From Bin80 sp964503085 (GTDB taxonomy: Bacteria > Bacteroidota > Rhodothermia > Rhodothermales > Bin80), in assembly GCA_964503085.1 (NCBI GenBank), contig CAZCYQ010000047.1, forward strand, positions 1-25,109: a stretch of DNA of 25,109 nucleotides, written 5' to 3'. The translations under genes and the position numbers were made by a program. Shown here piece after piece: positions 7,968-16,069 of the stretch; within the stretch, counting starts at the first letter, position 1, and every line of letters begins with the position of its first letter. The notes beneath the pieces were generated by a model that searched no databases, was not told the DNA's origin, and worked only from the letters and a program-made list of their open reading frames with translations.

Positions 7968-8759
7968 CTAAAGCGAAGCTAGATAATCTACCAGGGCCTG
8001 CAGTTCAGATGCAGATACCTGTTCATGAAAACCGGTGGCATCAAGCATGGCGGTCATAACCCCGGCAACAAAGCCCTCAGTTACTGTTGCATCTGGGTCT
8101 ACAATAGCTTCGTAGATTTCCGCCTTGGACATGCGTCCACCCAAGCCTTGAAGCGTTGGTCCAGCAGCCGCTGTACCATCCAGGGTATGACAGGTATTGC
8201 ACAGGTACGCCGCAAACAGTGTTTCTGCATCCCGATTCCCCCCTACCGCCGCCGGAGCAACGTCCTGTGATGCAGGCGCTTGGCCCTGCCATTCAAGTTG
8301 CGTATCCATCGTAACCGTCGGTGTTCCGCCGAGAGATTGCAGGTAGGCAATCACGGTGAGTATCTCCTGATCTGTAAGTGCAATCGGCGGACGGGCAACG
8401 TTGGGCATTCCGGCCACATAACCTTCCAGAACGTACGCGTTCGGATCATACATGGACTCTGCCAGATAGTAAACATCACTTTGCCCCGCAACACGTTCTC
8501 CAGCTATAGCACCAATACCGGCCAGATCCGGGAAACGCAGCCCGGTTCCATGGTCTCCCATAGTATGGCACGTCAGGCAGGTCCCTTTCCCTGCGACGAT
8601 TTCCTCACCAATGGGAATCATCTCCTCTGTGGTAAGATTGGCGCCAATCTCTATATCCTCAGGCGGCTCTGTTCGCTTCTGTGGTACCCACAAACTGACG
8701 TACCAATAGAAAACGCTGACCACAATGGTGAATCCGAATATTTTCAGGGCCTGTTTCAC
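7968..8759 (-). CDS. Membrane-anchored diheme cytochrome c
   Basis: This 263-aa protein has one N-terminal helix (about 5-24) as an uncleaved anchor or signal, then two class I cytochrome c domains: CLTCH at 61-65 with a candidate Met in VAGMPN, and CNTCH at 187-191 with a Met in VAGVMTAM. The domains are joined by an Ala/Gln/Pro-rich linker (about 150-178). Overall form resembles cytochrome c subunits of terminal oxidases. The start is GTG, 27 nt after the bd-like gene stop. With the next two genes the operon encodes five CxxCH hemes. It may pass electrons to the bd-like subunit in place of quinol, or receive them from it (inference). Confidence 0.87.
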   Translation of the reverse strand: MKQALKIFGFTIVVSVFYWYVSLWVPQKRTEPPEDIEIGANLTTEEMIPIGEEIVAGKGTCLTCHTMGDHGTGLRFPDLAGIGAIAGERVAGQSDVYYLAESMYDPNAYVLEGYVAGMPNVARPPIALTDQEILTVIAYLQSLGGTPTVTMDTQLEWQGQAPASQDVAPAAVGGNRDAETLFAAYLCNTCHTLDGTAAAGPTLQGLGGRMSKAEIYEAIVDPDATVTEGFVAGVMTAMLDATGFHEQVSASELQALVDYLASL

Positions 8760-8786
8760 TGGATTGCCTACTGGTCTGTTGTTTTT

Positions 8787-10562
8787 TTAAGATTCTATAG
8801 GTGTAGATGCCTCCGCTTTACTCCATCGAGATCCCGATTTAGGTTCCCAATCCTTTCGACCTGACAGTCCGGCCAGGAAGAAAACGATCGCGATCAACAG
8901 GAAGAAGACAATAACAATCGCGCTTACAACACCCCCAGCATAACCCAGTGTGGGAGTAAACGCATCTACGGAGGTGTCACGTACTACACCATACACATGC
9001 CAATGCTGACGCATACCCGCACGAACATAGCCCATGAGGCCCATCAGCCAGGTAAACGTGATTGCCAGGAAGAAAAGGGCATACTGCGATCGAGCCGAAA
9101 TCTTTCCCCAAACGATTTCCCCGCGGGACTTTGCATTCTTGAACAGGAATATATCAATGACCGTCACAGAAATCATCGCAAACAATACAGACATTACCTG
9201 TGGTTGACTCAGTCCAATACGCGTTTGGGCATCCACAAAGTACCCGTATACACCCAGAAATACGACGTAGATCACCACCGCAGCAAATATGCCGAATTGA
9301 ACCCAGTTCCCAGTCTTGGCCCACGAAACGGTCGCCTCCTTGTTCGCACGCCGATAGAGCAGGAAGCTGACATAAGTCGTGAGTATGAGCAGGTTAACCG
9401 CTGTATTCTTCGCGCTCATCACACCCAGAACATTCAGTATAGGATGATGTGAACCTCCCATTGCGCGGGCCTCTTCCACCGTCGCAACAAGCGAATGCGG
9501 GGTTGCCCACACAATAAAACAAAGTGTAATGATGCCCAGAAGGTACTTGATAAACCCTCGGAAGCGCTCCGCCCCCGGTATTCGGGCCATGCTGAGCCAC
9601 AGATAGTAGTTGGCCGCCAGGAACAGGTTACCAATCAGTACCGCCTGCACGATGAACAACCACGAAAACGTACCTCCCATCAACGTGATTCCAAGACTCT
9701 GGTCGTACGCATAAATCTCCACCCCCAGCCAGTAACCCGCAAACGGGAGAGGCAGCAATGCACAAATAGCCACAAAAATGCCTATGTACCCCATCCAGTC
9801 GTAATGGGCCCGGGCTTCCAGTGTTTTTGCGCCCAAAAATTTGAAGGCACCGTAAGCTGCCCCGATAGCTCCACCAAAAGCCACATTGGCAATAATCCGG
9901 TGGATATTGATGGGCATCCAGATGTAATTGTTGATCGCCTCCCAGATATTGGTCAGGTTGCCCATCTCGTCAATTCCATTGGGCGTGTTCATGAACGTCA
10001 ACCAGGCGTTAGCAATAAACATGATCGCTGTGCCCACAATGTTGAGCATCACCCCCAGGAATAAGTGCAGGCGGGGAGAGAGTTTCCCCCAGCCGTAGTA
10101 ATACGCGTAGAGGAAAAACGCTTCAAGAAAGAACAGCAGAACGTACGGTAAAAAGGTCCAACTGAATATCTTTACCAGATATTGGGTAAGCGCCGGATAA
10201 AAGACGATCAACCCGAAGGTAAGCAGCGCACCCAGGGTTGCCGTGAATGAGAACGACACCGAAAGCAACTTCGTGAAATCGTAAGCCAGTTGGTCATAAC
10301 GCCGGTCTCCCGTCTTGTAACCGATAAACTCAATTACGAGTGCAAACATGGGAACAGCCAACACGAACGCTGCAAACATCAAATGCAACTCGGCGACCGC
10401 CCACATAAGCACACGGCTGCTTATGAAAGGCAGCGCCCTGTACTCGGGGTCGGCCTCCTGGGGGGCAGCCCAGGCTGACTCAGAACACAGAGCCACTAAC
10501 ACCAATACGAGGATTCCCAAAGGAATCCTCAGCATCCACGATCTTCGATCAATTGTCAGCAT
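8787..10562 (-). CDS. Cytochrome bd-like oxidase subunit I (CydA-like), no CydB partner
   Basis: This 591-aa polytopic membrane protein is first in the operon. An N-terminal hydrophobic segment (about 10-32, AWAAP) looks like a signal peptide, which ordinary CydA lacks; translation could also start at Met10. CydA-like features include SRVLMWAVAELH (His60, matching the heme b595 ligand His19 of E. coli), FIANAWLTF, NIHR (His221, matching the b558 ligand His186) and RQHW (518-521), recalling the GRQPW motif. By hand alignment the Glu three residues before that Arg is Ala. A long Q-loop is not obvious. No CydB or CydX gene is adjacent. Similar stand-alone bd-like proteins are known from nitrite oxidisers such as Nitrospira. 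Whether it reduces oxygen, oxidises quinol or only transfers electrons is open. Confidence 0.88.
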   Translation of the reverse strand: MLTIDRRSWMLRIPLGILVLVLVALCSESAWAAPQEADPEYRALPFISSRVLMWAVAELHLMFAAFVLAVPMFALVIEFIGYKTGDRRYDQLAYDFTKLLSVSFSFTATLGALLTFGLIVFYPALTQYLVKIFSWTFLPYVLLFFLEAFFLYAYYYGWGKLSPRLHLFLGVMLNIVGTAIMFIANAWLTFMNTPNGIDEMGNLTNIWEAINNYIWMPINIHRIIANVAFGGAIGAAYGAFKFLGAKTLEARAHYDWMGYIGIFVAICALLPLPFAGYWLGVEIYAYDQSLGITLMGGTFSWLFIVQAVLIGNLFLAANYYLWLSMARIPGAERFRGFIKYLLGIITLCFIVWATPHSLVATVEEARAMGGSHHPILNVLGVMSAKNTAVNLLILTTYVSFLLYRRANKEATVSWAKTGNWVQFGIFAAVVIYVVFLGVYGYFVDAQTRIGLSQPQVMSVLFAMISVTVIDIFLFKNAKSRGEIVWGKISARSQYALFFLAITFTWLMGLMGYVRAGMRQHWHVYGVVRDTSVDAFTPTLGYAGGVVSAIVIVFFLLIAIVFFLAGLSGRKDWEPKSGSRWSKAEASTPIES

Positions 10563-10732
10563 TACAGTTATCAGACAGACAGCGTAGCAGGTGAGTCATA
10601 GGCAAACGAACAGGAACAGGAAAATAAGCAATGATCTTCAAGTTGCGCCTCTCAAGATGATCAGATTAGGTATTTTTGGGCTTGCGTGGCCCAAATTAGT
10701 TATTTTCACCCCTAAGGTATAAAATTTTGAGT
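10563..10732. promoter_or_regulatory. Divergent intergenic region with an inverted repeat
   Basis: The 170 bp between the respiratory operon (minus) and the tandem DoxX gene (plus) must hold both promoters. A perfect 7-bp inverted repeat, TTTGGGC at 10675-10681 and GCCCAAA at 10689-10695 with a 7-base spacer, is a candidate operator shared by the two units. An AT-rich stretch at 10718-10728 just before the DoxX start could be a -10/-7 element. No clear sigma-70 or Bacteroidota -33/-7 pair could be assigned with confidence. A tandem CCTGTT repeat (minus strand, near 10609-10620) lies in the operon leader. Confidence 0.4.
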
Positions 10733-11905
10733 ATGCTCCAAAAATTTGACGCGTGGCTTGACGAATATCGTGAAATTGCCTTTGACCTGATCCGTATCTA
10801 TTTGGGCATCGGCCTGTTTGCACGAGGGATTCTTTTTTTGTTTGACGCATCAACGCTCGTGGCGCTTCTACCAGAAGGTGCACCGGCGTGGCTTTCCGAA
10901 AGCTGGGTGCATCTCTTCGTAGCCGGGTTTCATATGGTAGGCGGACTGCTGATCACAGCCGGATTCTGGACGCGCATCGCCGCCCTCTCCCAGATTCCCA
11001 TTCTTTTTGGGGCAGTGTTTTTGAGTCTGGGAAGTTTGTTTTCGGCAAACCAGTCGCTGGAACTGTCCTCGCTAGTGCTCTTCATGTTGCTCTTGGTCGT
11101 GATCTGTGGATCGGGGAACTGGAGCCTTGATCGACTGATCGGGACTTCCCCGAACGATTTACGGCAACTGCTGGCCAAACTGTATCGCTTCCGTGCACAC
11201 GCCTTTGATCTTCTGCGTATGTATCTCGGGCTCGGCCTGCTTATCCGGGGCATGCTTTTCATTGCGGATGCAAACAGCTTCATGGACCTCATCGGCGCGA
11301 ATTCATCGGCTATGCTACGGTCGAGTGTTCTGCTGCACTATGTTGCATTGTCGCACTTGCTGGGCGGATTCATGCTGCTGACCGGACTGCTTTCACGTGT
11401 CGGTGCACTGATCCAGATTCCCGTCCTCGTGGGCGCAGTGTTTGTTGAAGAGATGGCCGGGGGGCTGACTGCGGGTACACAGGGCTTTGAGATCGCCATG
11501 CTGACCCTGTTCTTGCTGATCCTGATCTTCCTGTACGGATCGGGCCAGATCTCCAGCGATCACTATTTCTTCAAGCGAACCAGCGGACCTAGGCCAACGC
11601 GCACCACCGTGACCGGGCAGGCGGCAGAGATCCTTAGTCAGGATGTTCCAAAGGATCGTGAATTCGCAAACCCCGTCGACATTCTTGCAGTTCCGGAGGC
11701 ATTGACCTCGGAAGAGTCCATCAAGGAGATAATCTCAAACCCCTATATCGTGTCCCAGGCACGATACAGTTTCTGGGGCTGGGCGTTGTTCCTTATGGAT
11801 GTGACCCCGCAGCCAAAAGAGATTGTGTTCCGGGATGTCCACAGTGGACAGATTCTGCGTCGCAGCAAGGACCCCAGCGTCATCAAACAATTCAGATACC
11901 GATAA
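10733..11905 (+). CDS. Tandem-duplicated DoxX-family membrane protein
   Basis: The product is 390 aa from the ATG at 10733; a TTG two codons earlier is also open. It contains two homologous DoxX-like halves. Each begins with an amphipathic stretch and a four-helix bundle: RIYLGIGLFARGILFLFDA (about 22-40) and RMYLGLGLLIRGMLFIADA (about 162-180). Each continues with a VAGFHMVGG / VALSHLLGG segment and a QIPIL/QIPVL helix. A soluble C-terminal region of about 105 residues follows, ending near WALFLMDVTPQP. Single DoxX proteins are about 130-150 aa, so this is an internal duplication plus an extension. DoxX relatives include a quinol oxidase subunit and redox-linked membrane proteins. It is divergent from the respiratory operon, which fits a related role (inference). 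Its 3' end overlaps that of ybeY by 14 bp. Confidence 0.85.
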   Translation: MLQKFDAWLDEYREIAFDLIRIYLGIGLFARGILFLFDASTLVALLPEGAPAWLSESWVHLFVAGFHMVGGLLITAGFWTRIAALSQIPILFGAVFLSLGSLFSANQSLELSSLVLFMLLLVVICGSGNWSLDRLIGTSPNDLRQLLAKLYRFRAHAFDLLRMYLGLGLLIRGMLFIADANSFMDLIGANSSAMLRSSVLLHYVALSHLLGGFMLLTGLLSRVGALIQIPVLVGAVFVEEMAGGLTAGTQGFEIAMLTLFLLILIFLYGSGQISSDHYFFKRTSGPRPTRTTVTGQAAEILSQDVPKDREFANPVDILAVPEALTSEESIKEIISNPYIVSQARYSFWGWALFLMDVTPQPKEIVFRDVHSGQILRRSKDPSVIKQFRYR

Positions 11906-12377
11906 CCCCTGCGCTGCGGAGATACTGATCTTCTTTTCTTCGCATGGTTCGTACACCTTCGGTCGTATCGTCCTCATACCCCAGTAGGTGGAGCATGCCG
12001 TGCACGATGTACCGGCAGACCTCTTCGGTATAGGTGGCCGAATAGGCGTTACAGTGGGTTTGCGCAAAATCCAGGCTCACATAGATCTCGCCATCTAACT
12101 CCACTCCGTCACTGAGCGAAAAACTCAAAACATCCGTGTCATAATCCGCCTTCCTCCATGATCGGTTCAACTCACGCAACTGTTCAGCACTCATGAGAGT
12201 GATTTCCAGTTGCCGGACGCATTGACCTTCCCCCTCGGCCACTTGGGCTACCAGATGCTCTATGAGATTCGGATCAAAATCAAGCTTTTGGTGCGCAACA
12301 GTGACTGATAATTCACCTTCCGGCGCTTCTGTGGTCAGGTCTGGCCAGTGATCAGGCGGGGTTTTCATCCTCATCAT
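11892..12377 (-). CDS. ybeY: Endoribonuclease YbeY (rRNA maturation)
   Basis: This protein of about 161 aa is a single-strand endoribonuclease acting in 16S rRNA 3'-end maturation and ribosome quality control. The diagnostic motifs are LNRSWRKADYDTDVLSFSL and the zinc-binding HGMLHLLGYEDDT. The third ligand, a His in proteobacterial HGxLHLxGYDH, is acidic here; this variant is common in Bacteroidota. ATG codons at 12377, 12374 and 12368 are all possible; 12377 is best spaced from a GAAGGG. The 5' end overlaps the preceding 160-aa gene by about 26 nt, indicating coupling, and the 3' end overlaps the convergent DoxX gene by 14 nt. Confidence 0.92.
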   Translation of the reverse strand: MMRMKTPPDHWPDLTTEAPEGELSVTVAHQKLDFDPNLIEHLVAQVAEGEGQCVRQLEITLMSAEQLRELNRSWRKADYDTDVLSFSLSDGVELDGEIYVSLDFAQTHCNAYSATYTEEVCRYIVHGMLHLLGYEDDTTEGVRTMRRKEDQYLRSAGVIGI

Positions 12378-12834
12378 CAAACGTGAACCCTTCCAGGGCC
12401 CCCTCAGCCATCAGGAAAGAAATCACACTGTTTGAAATCTGCCGTGGCATTTTGGTGTAATCCATATCCAGCAAACGTCGGTCATAATTCGCATACAACT
12501 GACACCAGGCTGTGGCCTGCACAATGAGCGCGTTCACGACATTGTCCCCCTTCGCATAGAAGATTACTTCCTGGAACTCCTCCTCGGCTACTAGACCTGT
12601 GCACCCGACCAGATGAAGCTGTCCACTCACTGTTTCCGCAGTCACAATGTGGCCGGAGATTTCCCCCTTGAGCTCTCCTGGAAATTCAACATCTATTGAG
12701 ATCTCCAGGTTGATGGTCTGGCCAAGCTCTTCGTTCGTGACCTCGTAGCGTACCACGTGGTCCTGTCGTTTGGGCACTGTACCCAGTGCACGACCGATCC
12801 GTTCAAAGTCGTGTTCGCGAAACTGAAACGCCAT
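12352..12834 (-). CDS. Conserved-looking protein of unknown function upstream of ybeY
   Basis: This 160-aa soluble protein has no signal peptide, membrane segment or evident catalytic motif. The first half alternates charged and hydrophobic residues (ELGQTINLEISIDVEF), suggesting beta structure. The second half is helical with two Cys (in HLVGCTG and ATAWCQ) and ends in an acidic tail, TFDDEDENPA. It overlaps ybeY and follows the DUF2723 gene by 29 nt, so the three are probably co-transcribed. I do not recognise the family; its fusion-like coupling to ybeY hints at ribosome or RNA metabolism, which is only a context guess. Confidence 0.75.
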   Translation of the reverse strand: MAFQFREHDFERIGRALGTVPKRQDHVVRYEVTNEELGQTINLEISIDVEFPGELKGEISGHIVTAETVSGQLHLVGCTGLVAEEEFQEVIFYAKGDNVVNALIVQATAWCQLYANYDRRLLDMDYTKMPRQISNSVISFLMAEGALEGFTFDDEDENPA

Positions 12835-12863
12835 TTTTGATACTAGCTGATCTGATCCTCAAG

Positions 12864-15806
12864 CTACTGAATTTCGTCTTGAACTCCCGAGTCCTGTCCG
12901 GCGGGATCCTGTGTTTGTATCCCCACCACATTCCCGGAGCTGTCAAAAATGGTTCCCTCTGGCAGCCCCATCATCAATGCACGCATTTGATCAGCAGTAA
13001 TGTTTGCCTCCTCCCCGAAATCTTCACGAATATTATTCTCAAATGCCGCGGCCCCCTCGTAATCCTCCGCCTGTACGTACGCTCTTCGTATTGCATCCAC
13101 CAAGGCATAGTTCATCTGTTCCATTCTCTGCGAGATATTAGGTAATCTCAGCCTGTGTCTGACGAGGGGTTCGGCAAATTGAAGGATTTGCAAGGCCCTT
13201 GTGTAATCACCCGCCTGCTCATAAACCTGTGAAATGTACATGAAAGAAGCAAAGTCTCCCGGGATCGTCGTAAACGGAATTTTTTCCAACAATCCGTCCA
13301 TGAGGGCAACGCCTTCCTCCACTTGACCATCCTCTATCAACGCGATAGCCGTCTGCGCAAAAATATTCCTGTAGTTGTCCACCATATTCCGAATATTCGC
13401 GTCATAGTAAACCTTGGGGTTATTCAGGTTCCTGAACCTGAACGTCTTCAGCCGCTCTGGGGTTACTCCAAGTTCGACCCGCCCCTGAGAATCCTCGTGG
13501 CGTATCGGAACGACACGTAACGCCTTTCCTTCCAACTGGAAATAATTCTGCAAATCCAGACGTCCATCGGGCGCCACGGTTACAGCAAAGTACACTGGAC
13601 GTTTCCATCCATCGGCAGCTGCTCCAGCAACTATATTTAATGCAGCCCGGTCTGCCCCATACAGGTAATAAATTTGCTCGCCAGTCTGCGGATCCGTACC
13701 GACTGGCCGGCCACGCAGTGTCCAGGCCATTGAACTGTCTATCATGCTCCGGTCAGCCTGGCCGACGAATACTTCTGACTCCTCGGAAAAGAGTGCTGGA
13801 TCAACAGGTAACTGTATTGTTCTCGGCTCATATGGACGGGCAACTAGACCATCTATCTCTCTTTCAGACATACCTATGGGTAAAGGAGATGATTCGCGCG
13901 AATGCTGGTTTTTGAGTTGCCGTACGTACCACGGTGTATTCAGCAATGAGAGGTTTGCAACACGTACATCCCTTCGAACACCTTCGACTTCCTGCGCATA
14001 CCAGAGAGGAAAAGTGTCGTTATCACCATTCGTGAACAGGATCCCGTCTTGGGCAACACTCATTAGCATATTATGCGCGTAGTCGGGCGCGATGTAACGA
14101 CCGGACCGATCATGGTCGTCAAAATTTTCGACGGTCATCCAGCCCGGAACGGCCAGAAATACTATCGCAGCAACAACCCACGTTAGATTGCGGAACCCAT
14201 CGCCCATTGCATCCCGCACGAGCCGGAGAAACCCGCTGGCTCCTATTCCAATCCACAGACTGAAAGCAAAAAAGCTCGCGACATACGAATAATCCCGCTC
14301 CCGGGGCTGTATCGGCGACTGATTGAGGTAAAGGATGATCCCCACACCGGTGACCAAAAACAGGATCAGTACACTGAACGCCCGCCGCCAGTCCCTGCGG
14401 AAGTGATAAAGCATTCCAAAGAACCCCAATAGCAATGGCAGTGCAAAGTATCTGTTGCGACTTGCTTTTTCGCTGGGTGTTTGTTGGAGCGTTTCGTTTG
14501 GCCCATCAATAAAAGTGATTCCCGTTATCTGCCGCGCCCCTTCAACATCACTCTCCCGTCCAGAGAAGTTCCATAGAAAATAGCGCAGGTACATATGCCC
14601 CAACTGATACCTCCAGAAGAACTCCATGTCGGAGTTATAGCGCCGATAGACATTCACATGCTGCGCTGTAGGTGAGTAGCGTCGAGGAAACAGTTTTTCA
14701 TTGAAACCACCGGTCGCGTTGTTGAAGCTGGGTCCACTCAAAAGTTTCGTTTCTCCGTACTGCTCACGCTCCAGATAGGATACGATTGCTTCAGGGGTTT
14801 CGGGGTCATTTTCATCAATGGGCGGATCAGCTGCGCTGCGAATAAAGATGACTGCATAGCTGGAGTACCCAATAAGTACCATGAGCAGACATACCGCAAC
14901 GAGGTTTGCGGTCTGTTTTTGCCGCGTATGCGATATCCACACAGCTGCAACAACTCCGAGAGCTACCAGCAGCAACACGATCAGTGGTTGTCCGATTTCT
15001 CCGGCAATACCCGGCAGTTTTTGTACGATCCCCGGGTAAATGACAAGAAATGCAACGGACGCTACAACGAGCGTCAGAAGGATAGCCTGCCAGCGCTTTC
15101 TCGACTTCCAGCCGGGCTGGCCCCGAACATCCCATTCCTTGCGATCGTACTCGACAAAAAAGAAGATCAGTGCAATAAAAAAGAGTGCCAGTAAACTCAA
15201 AAGGTGTACACCGATGGCCAATCCAAACAAATAGGCGACCAGTACAAGTATCCGATTGGCTCCTAATCCCAGGCGGTCACGCGTATTGGTAAGCTCTTCC
15301 CGCGCAAGATCGCTCCATTTCATGATCAGCCACACTACGAGCGCAGTAAAAAGCATAGACATCGCATACACCTCCGCCTCCACTGCATTGAACCAGAATG
15401 AATCCGTTACTGCAAACGTGCAGGCCCCAACCACGCCACCGAAACGCTGAACAAATGTGGCCGAGACAGGACCACTGTTTCCTGAACGTGCGCCCGGGCT
15501 GAACTCCCGAAGCAATCTAACGATGATCCAGTACGTTAGCAGTATCGTGAATGCGCTGGAAAACACCGAAACCAGATTGACCGACAGTGCAATCAAGTCT
15601 GTAGGAACAAACATGGAGAAAAGCCGCCCAACCAACATATAGAAGGGAGCCCCTGGGGGATGTGATACCTGCAAGCCGTGCGCAATCGCAATAAACTCTC
15701 CTGCATCCCAAAAACTCGCTGTGGGGGCAACAGTCAATAGGTACAGTACCAGTGCGTACGCAAATACCCCAATAGATACAAATAGGCCTGCACCCTGAGA
15801 TTTCAT
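12864..15806 (-). CDS. DUF2723/TMEM260-type polytopic membrane protein
   Basis: This 980-aa protein shows the family's N-terminal hallmark: first helix, then TVAPTASFWDAGEFIAIAHG and SHPPGAPFYMLVGR (about residues 26-60). These are the acidic and His-Pro motifs typical of GT-C-fold O-mannosyltransferase-like proteins. About a dozen hydrophobic segments fill residues 8-580. A soluble region follows, with a NGDNDTFPLWYAQEV segment conserved in the family, and the last 150 residues are helical and repeat-like (TPR-like). The family is common in Bacteroidota and is related to TMEM260, which O-mannosylates proteins; the substrate here is unknown. The ATG at 15806 has no clear SD, as often in Bacteroidota. 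It appears to head the operon with the 160-aa gene and ybeY. Confidence 0.87.
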   Translation of the reverse strand: MKSQGAGLFVSIGVFAYALVLYLLTVAPTASFWDAGEFIAIAHGLQVSHPPGAPFYMLVGRLFSMFVPTDLIALSVNLVSVFSSAFTILLTYWIIVRLLREFSPGARSGNSGPVSATFVQRFGGVVGACTFAVTDSFWFNAVEAEVYAMSMLFTALVVWLIMKWSDLAREELTNTRDRLGLGANRILVLVAYLFGLAIGVHLLSLLALFFIALIFFFVEYDRKEWDVRGQPGWKSRKRWQAILLTLVVASVAFLVIYPGIVQKLPGIAGEIGQPLIVLLLVALGVVAAVWISHTRQKQTANLVAVCLLMVLIGYSSYAVIFIRSAADPPIDENDPETPEAIVSYLEREQYGETKLLSGPSFNNATGGFNEKLFPRRYSPTAQHVNVYRRYNSDMEFFWRYQLGHMYLRYFLWNFSGRESDVEGARQITGITFIDGPNETLQQTPSEKASRNRYFALPLLLGFFGMLYHFRRDWRRAFSVLILFLVTGVGIILYLNQSPIQPRERDYSYVASFFAFSLWIGIGASGFLRLVRDAMGDGFRNLTWVVAAIVFLAVPGWMTVENFDDHDRSGRYIAPDYAHNMLMSVAQDGILFTNGDNDTFPLWYAQEVEGVRRDVRVANLSLLNTPWYVRQLKNQHSRESSPLPIGMSEREIDGLVARPYEPRTIQLPVDPALFSEESEVFVGQADRSMIDSSMAWTLRGRPVGTDPQTGEQIYYLYGADRAALNIVAGAAADGWKRPVYFAVTVAPDGRLDLQNYFQLEGKALRVVPIRHEDSQGRVELGVTPERLKTFRFRNLNNPKVYYDANIRNMVDNYRNIFAQTAIALIEDGQVEEGVALMDGLLEKIPFTTIPGDFASFMYISQVYEQAGDYTRALQILQFAEPLVRHRLRLPNISQRMEQMNYALVDAIRRAYVQAEDYEGAAAFENNIREDFGEEANITADQMRALMMGLPEGTIFDSSGNVVGIQTQDPAGQDSGVQDEIQ

Positions 15807-16069
15807 ATTATAACTGCCATGGATGAACGTGAAAAACGGAACCAGTGTAACTACGGACTGGAACGCGTGTTGCCGGATCGCGGGTTAAGGGTAGATTGTA
15901 CGCGGTGTGCAGTCCAAATATGTGGCCTGCTATACCATGAGTGCACTGCCGAATGTTTCTGAAATGCCCGTACAGACAGCTTCGGGATACGGAATAACTG
16001 ACCGTTCAACATTTGCGGTTCCGGAGACCTATCTGCGTGACTCGGCACAAGCAGGTCTGAGCTAAAGAC
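15807..16069. other. Divergent intergenic region between the DUF2723 gene and lptF/lptG
   Basis: The region must contain divergent promoters for the DUF2723 operon and the LptF/LptG gene. Two short plus-strand open frames are present: 15819-15962 (47 aa with six cysteines) and 15937-16065 (42 aa, ending 4 nt before lptF/lptG). Neither has a convincing ribosome binding site or a family I know, so neither is called a gene. No terminator or clear promoter pair is assigned. Confidence 0.35.

Noticed and set aside
8280..8864. Plus-strand frame of 194 codons opposite the diheme cytochrome and the end of the bd-like gene
   Set aside because: It runs antisense to two recognised genes, has no ribosome binding site and no recognisable motif.
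9495..10064. Plus-strand frame of 189 codons opposite the bd-like gene
   Set aside because: It is a His/Gln/Pro/Arg-rich translation typical of the antisense of a membrane protein gene.
443..10562. Nitrite oxidoreductase (NXR) locus
   Set aside because: The EB_dh domain and bd-like protein recall nitrite oxidisers, but no molybdopterin alpha or Fe-S beta subunit is present, so NXR cannot be claimed.
15819..15962. 47-codon plus-strand frame with six Cys between divergent genes
   Set aside because: There is no ribosome binding site and no known family; chance open frame is as likely.
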